DNA from: Clavelina lepadiformis
Lineage: Eukaryota > Chordata > Ascidiacea > Aplousobranchia > Clavelinidae
Length of the DNA: 64,000 nucleotides
Assembly (NCBI RefSeq): GCF_947623445.1
Contig: NC_135242.1
Coordinates: 20,212,001 to 20,276,000 of the forward strand
Direction of reading: 5' to 3'
Positions 1 through 22,449 of the stretch are shown here, piece after piece. The translations under genes were made by a program, and so were the position numbers. The notes under the pieces were generated by a model that saw nothing but the letters and a program-made list of their open reading frames with translations, was not told where the DNA came from and searched no databases. Numbering within the stretch: the stretch's first letter is position 1; each line of letters opens with the position of its first letter.

Positions 1-60
1 GCCAAGTACTTTATTTTCTCATATCAGGCCCGACGACCAAAAAAGTTGCCCGCTCCTGGT

Positions 61-88
61 CTAGACTCTAGACTCTAGACTCTAGACT
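61..88. repeat. CTCTAGA microsatellite
   Basis: About four tandem copies of a 7-bp CTCTAGA unit lie here, and a shorter stretch of the same unit occurs at 1166-1180. The two stretches flank the hAT element at 97-1165. TCTAGA is a preferred target core of many hAT transposons, so the element may have landed inside this repeat. Confidence 0.7.
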
Positions 89-96
89 TTAGAGTC

Positions 97-1165
97 CAGG
101 GGTCGGGAACCTTTTTGGCGAAGGAGCCATGTGTGGGGATGGTGGTGTGGATTGCTTTTAGGTTGGCCTAAAGCCAAGACTTCAATCTTATTTTTATGAC
201 TCCTTGACTAATTTTATCTTTGACTCCGTTTGCGTGTGCTATTTTCTGATTGTCTCTTTAAGTCAGCACAACTTCATAAAGTCTAAATTGTTATATTGTC
301 CGAATAGTCGTAGTCAAATCAGAAATAATTTCATCACCGTTCCACATTAGAAATAAACATTTACTTCCATTGAATAATGAGTAAACCAGAATAGTACAAC
401 AGATCCAAATTGAAACAGAGAGGTGCTAGCCAATCCTGAAGAGACAAGCCCTCAGAGACTAGCCAGCCAGCCAGCCAGAGCCGCCAATTTGAACCAAGCT
501 TAACCTTTTATATCATACACCTCAACCAATCAGCTAACGCCATGTTATACTGTATTTTCATTGCTACGTATATACAGTATGTGTAATATCTATTATTTTA
601 CGTCATCCAAACGTTTCATCAAGTACACTTCAAACTTTACGCCGTAAATACAAGGTACTTGAAATACTTATCTCTGCGTCAAATATGTCAGTTAGAAATA
701 CAATTTGTTTGAATAACAGAATTTACCAAGTGTAACACAGCTGTTATATATTTTTATCTAACTGGAGAAACACACAATCCGCTTTTAAAATGCCAATTAA
801 TTATATAACTTGTTATAGTTTGTTATCACGACGCCACACATGAAAGCCGCATATTGTTAATTTTATTTCCGTTAGAGCCATATAATATTTTTCAACACTT
901 AATGCAACTAACGTGTGCATTTTTAAGCAAAACCAACTATTTTAGACAACGGTAAATGTCTGAATTTACTCTTTAATAACATGCTAATTACTGTTAATGC
1001 GATTTCTGGTGCTGCATAGTACAGAAATTACAAAACTACAAATAACAGAAAAGTTTTATTCGTAACAATTGTGCTAAGAAATGCCAGCTTAGATTTATCT
1101 GCGAGCCAAATGCCGTCATCAAAAGAGCCATATCTGGCTCGGGAGCCATAGGTTCCCGACCTCTG
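97..1165. mobile_element. Non-autonomous hAT-type element, about 1.07 kb
   Basis: The left end reads CAGGGGTCGGGAACC and the right end GGTTCCCGACCTCTG, forming near-perfect terminal inverted repeats. A subterminal AGCCA/TGGCT motif sits inside each end. This is the typical end structure of hAT (buster/Charlie-like) elements. The interior is AT-rich with no transposase reading frame, so it would be mobilised in trans. The flanks are both CTCTAGA repeats, which blurs the 8-bp target duplication. Family assignment rests on end similarity only. Confidence 0.8.
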
Positions 1166-1629
1166 CTCTAGACTCTAGAGTTAGGCCATCCTGAAAAGGC
1201 CTGTACATCGTGGTTAACAGTTATGGTACTATTGCAATCGTACCGTATTTTGTTCAGATACAAACTTCAAACTAACCACAACGAAATAAGCTGAATTATA
1301 GCTGACAGAATCCCTCTCTCTGCTATAGGTAAGGTTATTCGTTTATTTTCAAAATAATAAATTCACTAGAGACAAGCGACTTATACTATTCTCAAAATGT
1401 TCGATCTCCCGATTCAAAATTATTTGCGGGAAATTCTCATTCCGATCAACAAACAGTTGTTTCTAAGGTTTCAGTTTTAATGGACTTGTAGGCTTTATTT
1501 ATTTTTCGCTAAGCAGGCCTACTAGTTACAACAGTTAGGCTAATAATTATTTTTAGCATAAAAATGTCACAGATGACAGCACATAAACTGGTAGGCTAAG
1601 GTATTTTTGTTTTTACTACAGTTACAGGT

Positions 1630-2680
1630 ACTGGACTAGACTAGAGCCAACGTTTTAGATTCTAACAGTAGTAAAACTTTTCTGTCTGGAGTAGGCTTTG
1701 CGTACTTGATAACATGTTTCAGCCAGTCCACAAAAATATCTGATGTCATCCATCCCTTTCTCTGTATACAATAACAAATGAAACCTAATTGGCTAGCTAG
1801 AACACCGCCAAACAACTTTTTAGTTTCGTTTGAAAGTGCATTCAGCGCAGATAGGCTACACAACTTGCTTGTACTATTATATTGTTTGTGAGCGAATGAT
1901 TGTCAGTCATGTTACACAATAAAAACATCTTTATCATTGCAAATGCACTTTTATTTTATTTATAGTCCTATTATTTTAGTTCCTCAATAATTACAAATTT
2001 GAGGCTTGAGCATAGCATGTAGGCCTACAGACAAAAACAAACTTCTTTAACTCACCTGACATTCAAACATGCTCTCTGGAGGAACACCATCTTGTAATTC
2101 AGTTTTTATGCAAACACGAGGAAATATTAATCCTGGTGGAATAAAGTTACCTATTGCATTCATGCTACAAATAATAGCCACATTTTGCCCCTTTCCACAC
2201 TTGTTATGGTGCCGACCTAATGTTTACCTTTGAGTGCAATAATACTTAATGGCTTCTGTAGGATTGTAGATTGTAAACTCATCCATATTGTATAGAGACT
2301 GACTAGCAATATTATTTATCTTCAAAGTATCAAACAGTAGAATCAAAGAGGTTGTTGACTTGAGTCGAATTAAAGCATGATGCGCGTGCGGCCGTACCAG
2401 ACATGTAACTTCGGGTCTTCGTAATGAAAGCTGTGGATGTCTTTCAAGAAAACCTCTCAACCATTCTTGTCCAGCCATTTTAGTATTTAAGTGGAAGTTT
2501 GTTTTCAAATTGTTAGCTTCTGCAATTTGAAATGCTAGCCTTCTCAAATCACTAAGCTTCTAGCCATAAAATCGCTCTTCAAGTTGAATCACATGGTCTG
2601 CAAGTTGTTGTTCTAATTCCATTGATAAATCAGTCTGGCGTCCAATGTGTTTAGTTGGCCATTTTAATTCTTTATTGGAG
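1630..2680 (-). mobile_element. Pogo/Tigger-like transposase fragment
   Basis: Reading on the minus strand, the upstream part (about 2670-2224) encodes a CENP-B-type helix-turn-helix remnant with MAGQEWLRGFLERHPQLSLR, then the start of a DDE domain (SLYNMDEFTIYNPTEAIKYY). After a gap, 1863-1636 encodes a further DDE piece (KGWMTSDIFVDWLKHVIKYA, then a degraded LLLLESK in place of the usual LLLLDNH). In-frame stops and gaps, including a TAG just before KLSDLRRLAF, show it is dead. It is a degenerate copy of a plain DNA transposon of the pogo/Tigger group. Family is recognised from motifs, not from a search. Confidence 0.75.
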
Positions 2681-2689
2681 GTTTCTCAA

Positions 2690-3760
2690 TACGATTTCTA
2701 GATGAGCCAATGTAAAAAGCTTGTAATTTATCGAAGTTGACTTCACAGCCAGAGACCTTAGTAAAATCGCTTAAAATATCGTCAACCGTTGAAAATACCT
2801 TGAAGATCCTTTCAGAAAAACTAACGTGTCATCCGCAAACAGTGATGCTTTAAATTCACTACCTCCTATCTGTAATCCGTTAAAATCACTTTTTCGTAAC
2901 ATAATACCTAAAATTTCTATACATAATACAATAAAAGAAGGCGGCAAAGGTTTTCCTTGACGCACGCCGTGTTGAATCTGAAAGTTTGCAAACAGGTAAC
3001 GGTTGTTTGTAATAATAAATTTTGGACGCCAGTAAAGTGCTCTCACCCAATTTATTAATTTTGAATGATAACCCAAAAGCTGCAAACCAATAATAAAGAA
3101 AATTCCAGTTTACAATGTCAAATGGTTTATATATATATCTAAAGAAAGTATTGTTCCAAGGATTTCGTATTCGTCCGCGTAGTAGGTAATATCAAAAAGC
3201 AAACGAATGTTATTACCAATAAAACGGTCTTTTATGAAACCATTCCGGTCAAGAATCAAGATGGACTAAGTCAGGGATGTCCAACCTGCGGCCGCCTGAG
3301 ATTTTTGTGCGGCCCGCTAGTCATTTTCACTCCAAAAGTATGTACTTCATGTACCCATTTTTCTTGAAATTTAATAGGTTTTGCGGCCCATTCAATTATT
3401 TCAAGTGACAATGCGGCCCACTATAATAAAAGGTTGGACATCCCTGGACTAAGTGATCAACATGTCTTTTAATTCTGTTGCAAATTATTTTGGAAAATAT
3501 TTTATAATCTATATTTAAAAGAGTAATTGGGCAGTAGTTGCCAACCAACAACCGACTTTTGTTAGGTTTAGGAATAAAAATAATTACCCCTTCCCGTTGA
3601 ATGTCAGAAAATTGTCCTAAATCTCTAGATCGCTTCAGCAAAGCCCTAAAAATTAGTTTAATATTCTGCCAAATCGTTTTATAGAACTTTATTCCTAAGC
3701 CATCAGATATTTTAAAAGTTTATTCCCGAAAGAACGTTTATTCCCGCTGTTGTAAATGTT
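2690..3760 (-). mobile_element. LINE reverse-transcriptase fragment (L1/Tx1-like)
   Basis: On the minus strand 3641-3450 encodes QREGVIIFIPKPNKSRLLVG then NYCPITLLNIDYKIFSKIIC. This corresponds to the conserved fingers block of L1/Tx1-clade reverse transcriptases (IPKKG...NWRPISLLN.DYK). Further downstream, 3085-2771 encodes HGVRQGKPLPPSFIVLCIEI and the catalytic-site segment FKASLFADDTLVFL with the FADD motif. The copy is 5' and 3' truncated, contains stops, and is interrupted by a MITE at 3272-3446. Clade assignment is by motif resemblance. Confidence 0.75.
3272..3446. mobile_element. 175-bp hAT MITE inside the LINE
   Basis: Ends are CAGGGATGTCCAACC and GGTTGGACATCCCTG, perfect 15-bp terminal inverted repeats. 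Both sides carry the identical 8-bp duplication GACTAAGT (3264-3271 and 3447-3454). Internal sequence repeats the GCGGCCC motif typical of this hAT group. It has no coding capacity. The intact duplication and ends suggest a fairly young insertion into an older LINE copy. Confidence 0.92.
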
Positions 3761-4371
3761 TTGCAAAGTACTACCACCGAGTGTACAACAAACTGCAACC
3801 AACAACGATCTCCTAAGCCCTTATTGTATTTAGTCTGAGAAGTATGCTCCATCGTTTGTGTCTGACATTACCTAATAACATTGCTGTGTTTGATCTTTTT
3901 GTATTTAAATATAAGATATCTATGTACCAACTAAGAACTTATCTTCTTTGTGACGCATGACTTATCTTCTTTGTCTATTTCATAGACATCATAACAAAAT
4001 CACGCTGACTAATAAATGAGCATATGTTACTCGCAAACATGCAAAGTAAAGAGAAAGAAGGAGTGTCATTAAGTTACAAAAAGTAACTTAAAAAGAATAT
4101 CCATAATCTAGAACAGAATAAAACAACAGGTCAGTGAAAGTGTTAGAGCTAGTCTTTTCTTGACTCAGCTTTTTATAGTCATTTGACAAAGGTACAGACG
4201 TAGATGACAGACGTACGATCAAGATCAGGACACGCTAAAAGCCTGAAATGGCTAAATGGGTGTCTATTTTATAACCTATAGGCTAGATATTACATATTTT
4301 CTAAAATTTTGTCTACTTTTCTTGTGATTTAAGATTTGACATGGTTTTGTAATTTGGAATATTACTGTATC
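3761..4371. other. Intergenic, upstream of EMC5
   Basis: No open reading frame or recognisable repeat was seen. This must hold the promoter and 5'UTR of the EMC5-GPN2 pair, but no TATA box or other clear core element could be assigned. Confidence 0.5.
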
Positions 4372-6977
4372 ATGAGTCATCCACTTAAAAAAGTTGCCAT
4401 TATTGTTGGTCTGGCTTGTATCGTTCATGCTGGTTTTTCTGCTGCTCAACGTGAGTAAAACTTGTGTTTTATGTATACAGTTAATACCTAACCGACTGAT
4501 AAATAATAAGACTACACAAAAGCAATTTTTAAAATTAGATTTTTAATACCCTGCTAGCCCGACTGCAGACTATGGCAAGAGCATACCCAAGATTTATTTT
4601 AGAACGGCATTGCACACCAGGGCAAACCGGTGCTCCAAAAGAAAAATGGAGACACTAACTTTTTCTCCAATTTATACTGTTTAAAACCACTATTTCTTTA
4701 AAAAATGATTTAAAATATACAAAATACGAGTTTAAAACTCGTATTTCTATTGCATGCATAAACGCTGGGCATCCATGGGCCACGAGTTGCAGTGCGTACC
4801 AGCTGCTTCCTTGCACATTGGAATTTTGCTTCTGCACACCCAAGATATCGGCGAAAACTGCCATACTCTACAGTCCAGCCTGCTGGAAAGTTCGCTTCTG
4901 TGCCAACTTTCTGGTGCAGAATTCTGTTTTGCCTTATATTCTATTTTATAAGTATTACAGTAGGATATTCCGTTGACATGGCACAAATTTTGAAAATGAA
5001 CTTTTTGGCACATTTATCCGTTACACTGAAAGCAAGCTTTCCAGTAGGGGTTAAATAGAATGTTCTAAACTTTATGAAGTGAACAACTGGAGTTCATTTA
5101 CATTGTTAATAAATTAATCTTAAAAATACTGCTTGTTATATTATTGCTATGATAAAAAGAACTAAATACAGTTTGTGCCGCTATGTTGAAAAAATGAATA
5201 GTCTAATCAGCTATAATTTCCAAACACAAGTATGGATGTAAAAAAATCTGCACCCGTCATCATAAAAGGCAAACAAAAAATCGATCACTTCCTATGTCCT
5301 TTTGTTGCTCTATCCACATCGTAAAGATAAGCTCGTTGCATGCAGTCTATCATTTTCTCTGAATGCATTTTGACAGGGATCATTCTCCAGGCTGGAAGGT
5401 TTGCTAAGTGTGCTGTGGATTAAAATCATCTGTGCATATATCTGTACTGTTGTTTCATCTTGTTACACAGGGACAGCACAGGACCCAAAAACAGCAAATT
5501 TTCCAATCTGGTTTATTTTAATCTAAACGCATTTTGACAAGTCATAGGCCAACAACGAGTTCTGTGGTGAACCTAACTGGAAAGTACGGCAGTTTTTAAC
5601 CAGAAATCATGCGTGCAAAGACACAAATTTTGTCTGCTACTATTTTACCAGAAAAAATTGTGCGTTTGAAACTATTTTTCATGTTTTCTTGTTAGTAACT
5701 TAAACGTTACAATATATACCAACTTGAACCTAATGTAAATCTACCTTCTAATCCAAATCTAACTCCAATAAGACCTTAAACAGTTAAAATCTAAACAGCC
5801 TATTTTAAAAACCAGCTGTGTGACCTACATACAGTGAAATAGTCAGTTTGTGCTCTTTATTTATTATAAATCGGCATGAGGATAAAAAAGTTTGGTGTGC
5901 AGGTGCCACACTTTCCACTATAGGTGGCAGCTGTATGAACTTTGCTGTGGCAGGTTTCACCCTGGCAAATTCAAACAAGTTATTGTGTGATGTACCAAGA
6001 GATAGATTTATTCTTTGTTTACATCATATAAAAAACTTCTGCTTAGTAAGAAGCAGTAACGTTCAGATTGATTAGGCTCTTAATTTTAAGGTTAGGTACT
6101 TGAAAATCCAGATATAACTTGTGGTAGTGCATCGAGAATAGGGAGATTTGTCATGCACTCATGCTTGTTATCAGGTTTTTTAGCATTACTAAAGTAAGTT
6201 AATTAATTTTTTTCATGTCTGTTAAGATTTAAATTTTCTTTTTATCTATTAGATATGTTCTATCAACCAGTTTATTTCTGTCCATAACCCTGGCTTAAAG
6301 TTAAAAGGTTTATAAAAGTGCATACGCTATGCAATGGGTTAAAATACCAGATTTACTTCATTAAAAGGCACCCTAGTATGCGTATAAATTAATTATTTAT
6401 ATAATTTACTGGAAGAAAGATTTTCAAGTTTGAACATGGATATATTCTTTCACCTTGTTTATAACTGGCTACTAGTGTAAAAACGTTTTGCATTTATATT
6501 TAGAAATTAGAAAAAGCTGGGAACTTTCTCAATTAGAGGAGAGAATGTCAGGGGGAGCACCCAAAAAAGAATAAAAACCCCAAGCTCTTACAACCTTTTT
6601 AGTTCATTTTTTTACCATTCCAGATCGCTCATTTGTACGTCTTACTGAACAAGAATTTTCATCTTTGCCATTAGATGTAAGCCTCAATGTTTTACTTTGT
6701 TGTTGTGTTAGCACTTTTTATTATGGTTGCTAGTAGTTTTACATGATGGTAACTTAAAGCAAAAAGGAATTATTAACCTTTCGTTTTTTTCTAGATTGTT
6801 GTGCAATCCATTCTTGGCTTGTTCTTGGCCTCGTATGGTATTCTTATGGTGTCAGGGGATTTTAAAAACATTCAAGTTAATGCTGATATGAAAGAAAAAT
6901 CCTTTGAAACTGTTGGAAATCGCTTTGCTTTTTGTACCTTTGAACACCGTGGAAAGGCTTTGTATTCACGTCAGTGA
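4372..6977 (+). CDS. EMC5: ER membrane protein complex subunit 5 (MMGT1)
   Basis: Three exons: 4372-4450, 6624-6676 and 6795-6977. The spliced protein, about 104 residues, starts MSHPLKKVAIIVGLACIVHA. It then has the family signature GFSAAQHRSFVRLTEQEF, SLPLD, a second hydrophobic helix (IVVQSILGLFLASYGILMVS) and a tail ending FCTFEHRGKALYSRQ. This matches vertebrate MMGT1 (131 aa) across its length but with a shorter C-terminus. EMC5 is a two-helix core subunit of the ER membrane complex, which inserts transmembrane helices; the protein has also been described as a magnesium transporter. Intron 1 (2.2 kb) contains a MITE and a dispersed repeat. The stop lies only 45 bp before the GPN2 start, with no AATAAA between, suggesting one polycistronic transcript. 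All junctions are GT-AG. Confidence 0.93.
4558..4878. mobile_element. 321-bp MITE (GACTG-TATGGCA family), copy 1
   Basis: Left end CCCGACTGCAGACTATGGCA and right end, read on the other strand, CTGGACTGTAGAGTATGGCA form inverted repeats. The flanks CCTGCTAG (4550-4557) and CCTGCTGG (4879-4886) match at 7 of 8 bases and could be the target duplication. It lies in EMC5 intron 1. Related copies are at 34099-34363 and 54375-54669. The short ORFs within it on both strands are fortuitous. Confidence 0.7.
5625..5860 (+). repeat. Dispersed CTAA-rich repeat, copy A
   Basis: This segment aligns by eye with 21935-22195 (same strand) and with the reverse complement of about 54040-54290. Shared landmarks in order are TTTCTTGTTA, a run of CTAA-type units (ATCTACCTTCTAATC), AGTTAAAATC and a right end around GCTGTGTGACC. 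It lies in EMC5 intron 1, has no coding capacity, and its class is unknown. Confidence 0.6.
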
Positions 6978-7022
6978 TTGCAACAAAGTCGTTATAAACT
7001 TCTATATCAAGCACAACAAACA

Positions 7023-9198
7023 ATGGCTGCAAAAAACAAATCAAAAACTTGCTTTGGACAAATTGTAATTGGGCCACCTGGCAGTGGCAAGACAACTTAC
7101 TGTAATGGCGTGCAGCAGTTTTTAAAAGCTGTAAATAGGGAGTGTTGTGTTGTTAACCTTGATCCTGCCAATGAATTTATGCCATACGACTGCAATGTTG
7201 ACATCCACGAACTTATAACAGTTGAAGACGTAATGTCAAACTTGTCATTAGGGCCAAATGGTGCCTTGTTGTACTGCATGGAGTTTCTGGAAACTAATCA
7301 AGACTGGCTGAAGGAAAAATTACAAAACTTCAATGCTAAGTAATTGTTCAATTTTGTTACTTGAATTAACAGTTTATCAAGTTATATCTCAACTTGGGTG
7401 CCTTCAAAATATTGCTTAAAAAAGTATGGTGCCAGAAGATAAAACTGACTTAATTTAAAAATTTGAGCAACTCTGTGCCAAAATGTCTGCAAATATATGA
7501 CCAAATGTTAATGTTTATTTCAATAAAAATCGGTAGTTCGGACAAAAGCAGTGATTTTGTTGAAAAATGTAACAGGTCCTAAGTCATTCTGCACACTACT
7601 ATATATGAGTTATTAGTATTGCACACAACTCGAGATTTAAATACGTATCACACAACCGTAAGTGATCAGGTAATTTTTGTTCTTACATCACACATTGTTT
7701 CACTTTAGCATCGAGGTATCATTGTTGTTTTTTGACAACACGGATTTCTATAACAAGTAAATAATATGCTGAGTATTAATGTCGCAAATTTTATGTTGTT
7801 TTTCAACAGCAGTCACAAGAATTTTTTTATTCCAATGGACTATTTTCAAACTGTAATTGTCCTTGTTTTTTTGTTTTTTTATAAAAGCAAGGTAAAAAGT
7901 AAATAAAGGTTATTTTTTATAAAATTTTTAATGATCAAACCTATTTTCAGACAAAAATTCCTCCAAACTTAAAAGTGCTTTTTTAAGTTTCAACTAGTTG
8001 TGAGCACCATTGTACCATGAAATTTTCCATCATGAATTGACCAAATATAGCCATACCGCAGTTGGTAACTTCTGTCTATTCGATCATAGTGTTAATCATG
8101 TCACATTGCAAACATTGATCTGCTATTGCCCGGTTTCGAAAAATGCTAATGTGATCCTTGAGTCAAGTACCACACATTTTATTTATGCTTGCATAGTGAG
8201 CGCAGACAAATTAAAAAGCGAGCTAATGATGTTCGGTGTGGATAAAATATTCCCAAAAAGTATGTTACGTAATAACTGGATTTATGCCAAACGTTTGTAA
8301 CAAGTAGCTCTGGTTAATATTTATGTAACTTTTGTAGTTATTGTCGGTTACATGCAACACTATGGGTAGTTCATTTTTAAACAACTGCTGTTTTTTTCAG
8401 ATATTATATCTTCGATTGTCCGGGTCAGATTGAATTGTACACCCATCATCAGTCATTACGAAATGTAATCACAAACTTAGTGAAATCAGACCTCAGGCTT
8501 ACAGCTGTTAATTTGGTGGATTCACATTACTGTTCGGACTCGAGCAAATTTATTTCAGTTCTTCTGACATCATTAGCAACAATGCTTCACATGACTCTGC
8601 CCCATGTAAACCTTCTATCAAAGATGGACATAGCGGAACAGTATGGAAGGTAAAAGTGTTGACACCCGTATTTATGTCAGGTTACTTGTGCGAGCTCTCA
8701 CATTATCATAGTTCTGAAGGTTCCTTTAATTTCTGCAGGTTTCCGTATCATTTGGAATATTACACAGAAGTTCTGGATTTAAATAAGTTGCTACAAATTG
8801 ATGATGATGATCCATTTTCAAAGAAATATCATCAGTTGAATGAGTAAGAATTAATTGCAATATGTACTCAGTCGAAATATGATTGTTAAATGTTATTTTA
8901 CCTCATTAAATAAAACTATTCTCATTTCTTGTTGTAAAGGAAGTTATGTGGAGTCATTGAAGACTACAGCCTGGTCACATTTGTTCCATTAAACGTGCAG
9001 GACAAGGAAAGCATGCTCAATGTGCTGAAGCAAGTTGATAAGGCCAATGGTTATTGCTATGGGAGTGTTGAAGAAAGGAATATTCAAAAACTCCTATCTG
9101 TTGCCATTGGAGCAGACTATAATGCTTTTAAGTCACCAACACTTCATGAGAAATACCTGGATAAAGAGATTACTGAGAAACTGAATATCACGCCATAA
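7023..9198 (+). CDS. GPN2: GPN-loop GTPase 2
   Basis: Four exons: 7023-7339, 8401-8649, 8739-8843 and 8940-9198, all in phase (about 310 aa, as in vertebrates). The Walker A/G1 motif GPPGSGKTT begins at residue 17. It is followed by NLDPANE, the defining Gly-Pro-Asn loop in [11 protein letters not shown], the G3 region [16 protein letters not shown], and LLSKMD at the G4 position. The C-terminal part has [18 protein letters not shown] and [15 protein letters not shown], which are GPN2 rather than GPN1/GPN3 signatures. GPN GTPases work as dimers in cytoplasmic assembly and nuclear import of RNA polymerase II. Notably the polymerase's largest subunit is the next gene, convergent, 0.7 kb away. 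The start is the first ATG after the EMC5 stop. GPN2 is probably the downstream cistron of an EMC5-GPN2 operon. Confidence 0.95.
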
Positions 9199-9634
9199 TA
9201 TGCCTGGCAATCAGTGATTATTGTCAATTACAGCACTAGACGTAAATTATGGCATATTTATGTGTACTTAACCATGTACTTCGTCCAGTGTTCTGCTTTC
9301 ACTGAATACCCATCATTATGTCTAGCATTTTGAGAAATTGTTTTATGAAGACAGGTTGTTTAGTATTGTGTAGTGACAACAAAAACCTTGATTCTTACCG
9401 TTCATAAATAAGGTGTGAAAGATTGTATTATAAACGGAATTGCAGTCACCAGTTTGCAACTGAGAAACCCAACAGACTGAGGTGATCTGAACTTCATTGA
9501 ACTTGATTTTGTAATGATAAATCAATCAATCAATGATACATGTTAATCGTCCCGTCACTAGTATTGTGTTGTTGTTGATTTAGTTTGCTGTGTATTTAAT
9601 TACCGAGTGTACCCAGTGCTCAGAATTATTTAGC

Positions 9635-9640
9635 AATAAA
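9635..9640 (+). terminator. Candidate GPN2 polyadenylation signal
   Basis: The first canonical AATAAA on the plus strand downstream of the GPN2 stop, about 440 bp beyond it and 300 bp before the convergent POLR2A stop. It would also serve the upstream EMC5 cistron if the two are cotranscribed. Confidence 0.45.
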
Positions 9641-9942
9641 ATGTGCTAGACTAGACTTCAACAATCCCTGCAAAGCTCAGACACACGATATGATTCAGTC
9701 TTGTATACACATAAAATTTAATAAACAGGTTGGGAAAAAAGTTGCAGCTAAAAATACAACATTGGTGGCACCAGATGATATGAAACAAATGAAAGTTTTG
9801 CAGATTTCTCAATCATCACAACTTATCCGTCACATGACAAATTAACAATTCAAAGGCAGAGAGAACGAAATAAAACCAACACAATGTACATTGAATTATT
9901 AAGAATTGTATTTCAAAGTCTTTTCGATGAAGATCTGGATGT

Positions 9943-20923
<10,981 letters not shown>

Positions 20924-21029
20924 GGTTACTTGAAATTGGCGCGTGTAAACACTGCTGAACAGTGAAGCAACTCCACGTGCAGAGAAGTGTGGTGCGCTCT
21001 GCTAATGAGAACAACTCTTCGCGCGCGTC

Positions 21030-21058
21030 TTTATATACGAGACGGGGTAGTGACGTCA
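21030..21058 (-). promoter_or_regulatory. POLR2A core promoter: TATA box and CRE
   Basis: On the minus strand TATATAAA occupies 21037-21030, about 107 bp upstream of the POLR2A start codon. A perfect palindromic CRE, TGACGTCA, lies at 21051-21058, just upstream of the TATA box. Initiation would be expected near 21000-21010, giving an 80-bp 5'UTR. A CACGTG E-box lies in that UTR near 20973. Assignment is from motif and spacing only. Confidence 0.65.
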
Positions 21059-21316
21059 CAACTGGCTTACCAGACCAAAAAATGGGCTACGAGAATATGC
21101 AAAATAAGGCTGATATTGACAATTTTTTTTCAGTGAGATAACAGAAAATCTCTTTTTTTACTGCTATTTACAATTTGAACTTCAAAAGTTCATTTTTAAA
21201 CGGCGTATTTCAGCATTGACAATATTGTTGCATAGCCTGACGCAGGTTCCCTTTCTTGAGAGACACAAACACCACGAACTACCGTAGCCACTGAAGCTGA
21301 AGCACGCTGATCGGGG

Positions 21317-21415
21317 TATTTATAGCCAGCGACATAAGAAAAGCGTTCCGCTTGGATGCTGCCAAATCTACCAAATATGGCAAGAAGGTTGTGACGTAGA
21401 AAGCGTTTGATTGGT
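21317..21415 (-). promoter_or_regulatory. Second promoter-like cluster upstream of POLR2A
   Basis: Read on the minus strand, in upstream to downstream order: a CCAAT box (ACCAATCA, 21415-21408), a CRE half-site (ACGTCA near 21391-21397), a perfect CArG/SRF box CCAAATATGG (21371-21380), and TATAAATA (21324-21317). Order and spacing resemble a complete TATA promoter pointing towards POLR2A. No downstream gene other than POLR2A is evident, so it may be an alternative POLR2A promoter, a non-coding RNA promoter, or the remnant of a lost gene. Confidence 0.4.
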
Positions 21416-21934
21416 TGAAAAGCGCTACACATGGGGAGTCACGGAAAAGGAGAGAAAAAAAAAGACATGAGAACGAAAAAAAAAGTTGCTGAAGCCCCAT
21501 AGCTTCTCTCTTGTGAGCCACGAGATATTGTCAGGGATTGGGCGAGTGTAAGCGTTAGCAAGAGAGAAAAGATAGGGTGAATTGTCTAGGTCTACTTGTG
21601 TGGAAGTGGTGTTACAGGCATGATAGCGAAATCAGTAATGATGAAGTGGAAACCAAATTACGCGATATTTCTTACACAATTAACAATATTTTTGGTAATG
21701 TTAAAGTGGCGACCATTAAATGTTGCTGGTAAAGGATATAACCTTATACTGTTTGTGTTGATAATTCATATACACTAATGACTAATCCAACGATACTGTT
21801 TGGGCGATAAATACACCAACTCTTCGTTGTCGAAAACACGGACCTAGCCGCCATTTTGTGACGTCACAAAAGCATTCGCCATCTTGGATTTCGTTTTGTT
21901 GTGAAATGAGAAACGAAACACTCATGTTTGCATT

Positions 21935-22195
21935 CATGTCTGTAATTAAACTGTACTACTATATTTTCCTCCACAGATAACATTAGTAGGTAGTAGGCTA
22001 AAACTATTTTCCTTCAATTTGTTCTAACTTGAATTTTATAGCTTAATAACCTAAATCTACCTTCTAATCTAAATCTAACTCTAATAAAACTGTAAATAGC
22101 TAAAATCAATTTTTACATACCCATTCTCCTAAATTAACCGCCTATCTTCAATAACAGGCTGTGTGACCAACATACGATGAAGTAGTCATTTCATT
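21935..22195 (+). repeat. Dispersed CTAA-rich repeat, copy B
   Basis: Same family as 5625-5860 and 54040-54290. The best-conserved part is 22030-22180, containing ATCTACCTTCTAATC, TAGCTAAAATC and the right end CAGGCTGTGTGACC. Non-coding; class unknown. The region just upstream (21840-21935) contains another perfect CRE (TGACGTCA, 21859-21866). Confidence 0.6.
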
Positions 22196-22449
22196 CAATT
22201 AAATTATCAAGAAATACTTTATGACTCCTGTAAAATAAGTTTAATTGCTGATATTAATGACTTTATACATTCCATATCCTAAAAAAAATTACAGACATTT
22301 AATGTCTTCTGAGATTTGTATGCGGTTTTGTTTGTAACGTGTTCATTAATGTGATATCTGTTAATTATTACCAAGTCTTTCTAACAACCTTGATGCTTTA
22401 AAGGGATGTCGGAAATATGGAATTATTTTGTTCGCTATGCTAATAACAA

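Noticed and set aside
4747-5058. Overlapping short frames on both strands
   Set aside because: They lie in the MITE at 4558-4878 and its flank inside EMC5 intron 1.
21196-21521. Minus-strand frames of about 80 codons upstream of POLR2A
   Set aside because: They overlap the promoter-like cluster and show no domain.
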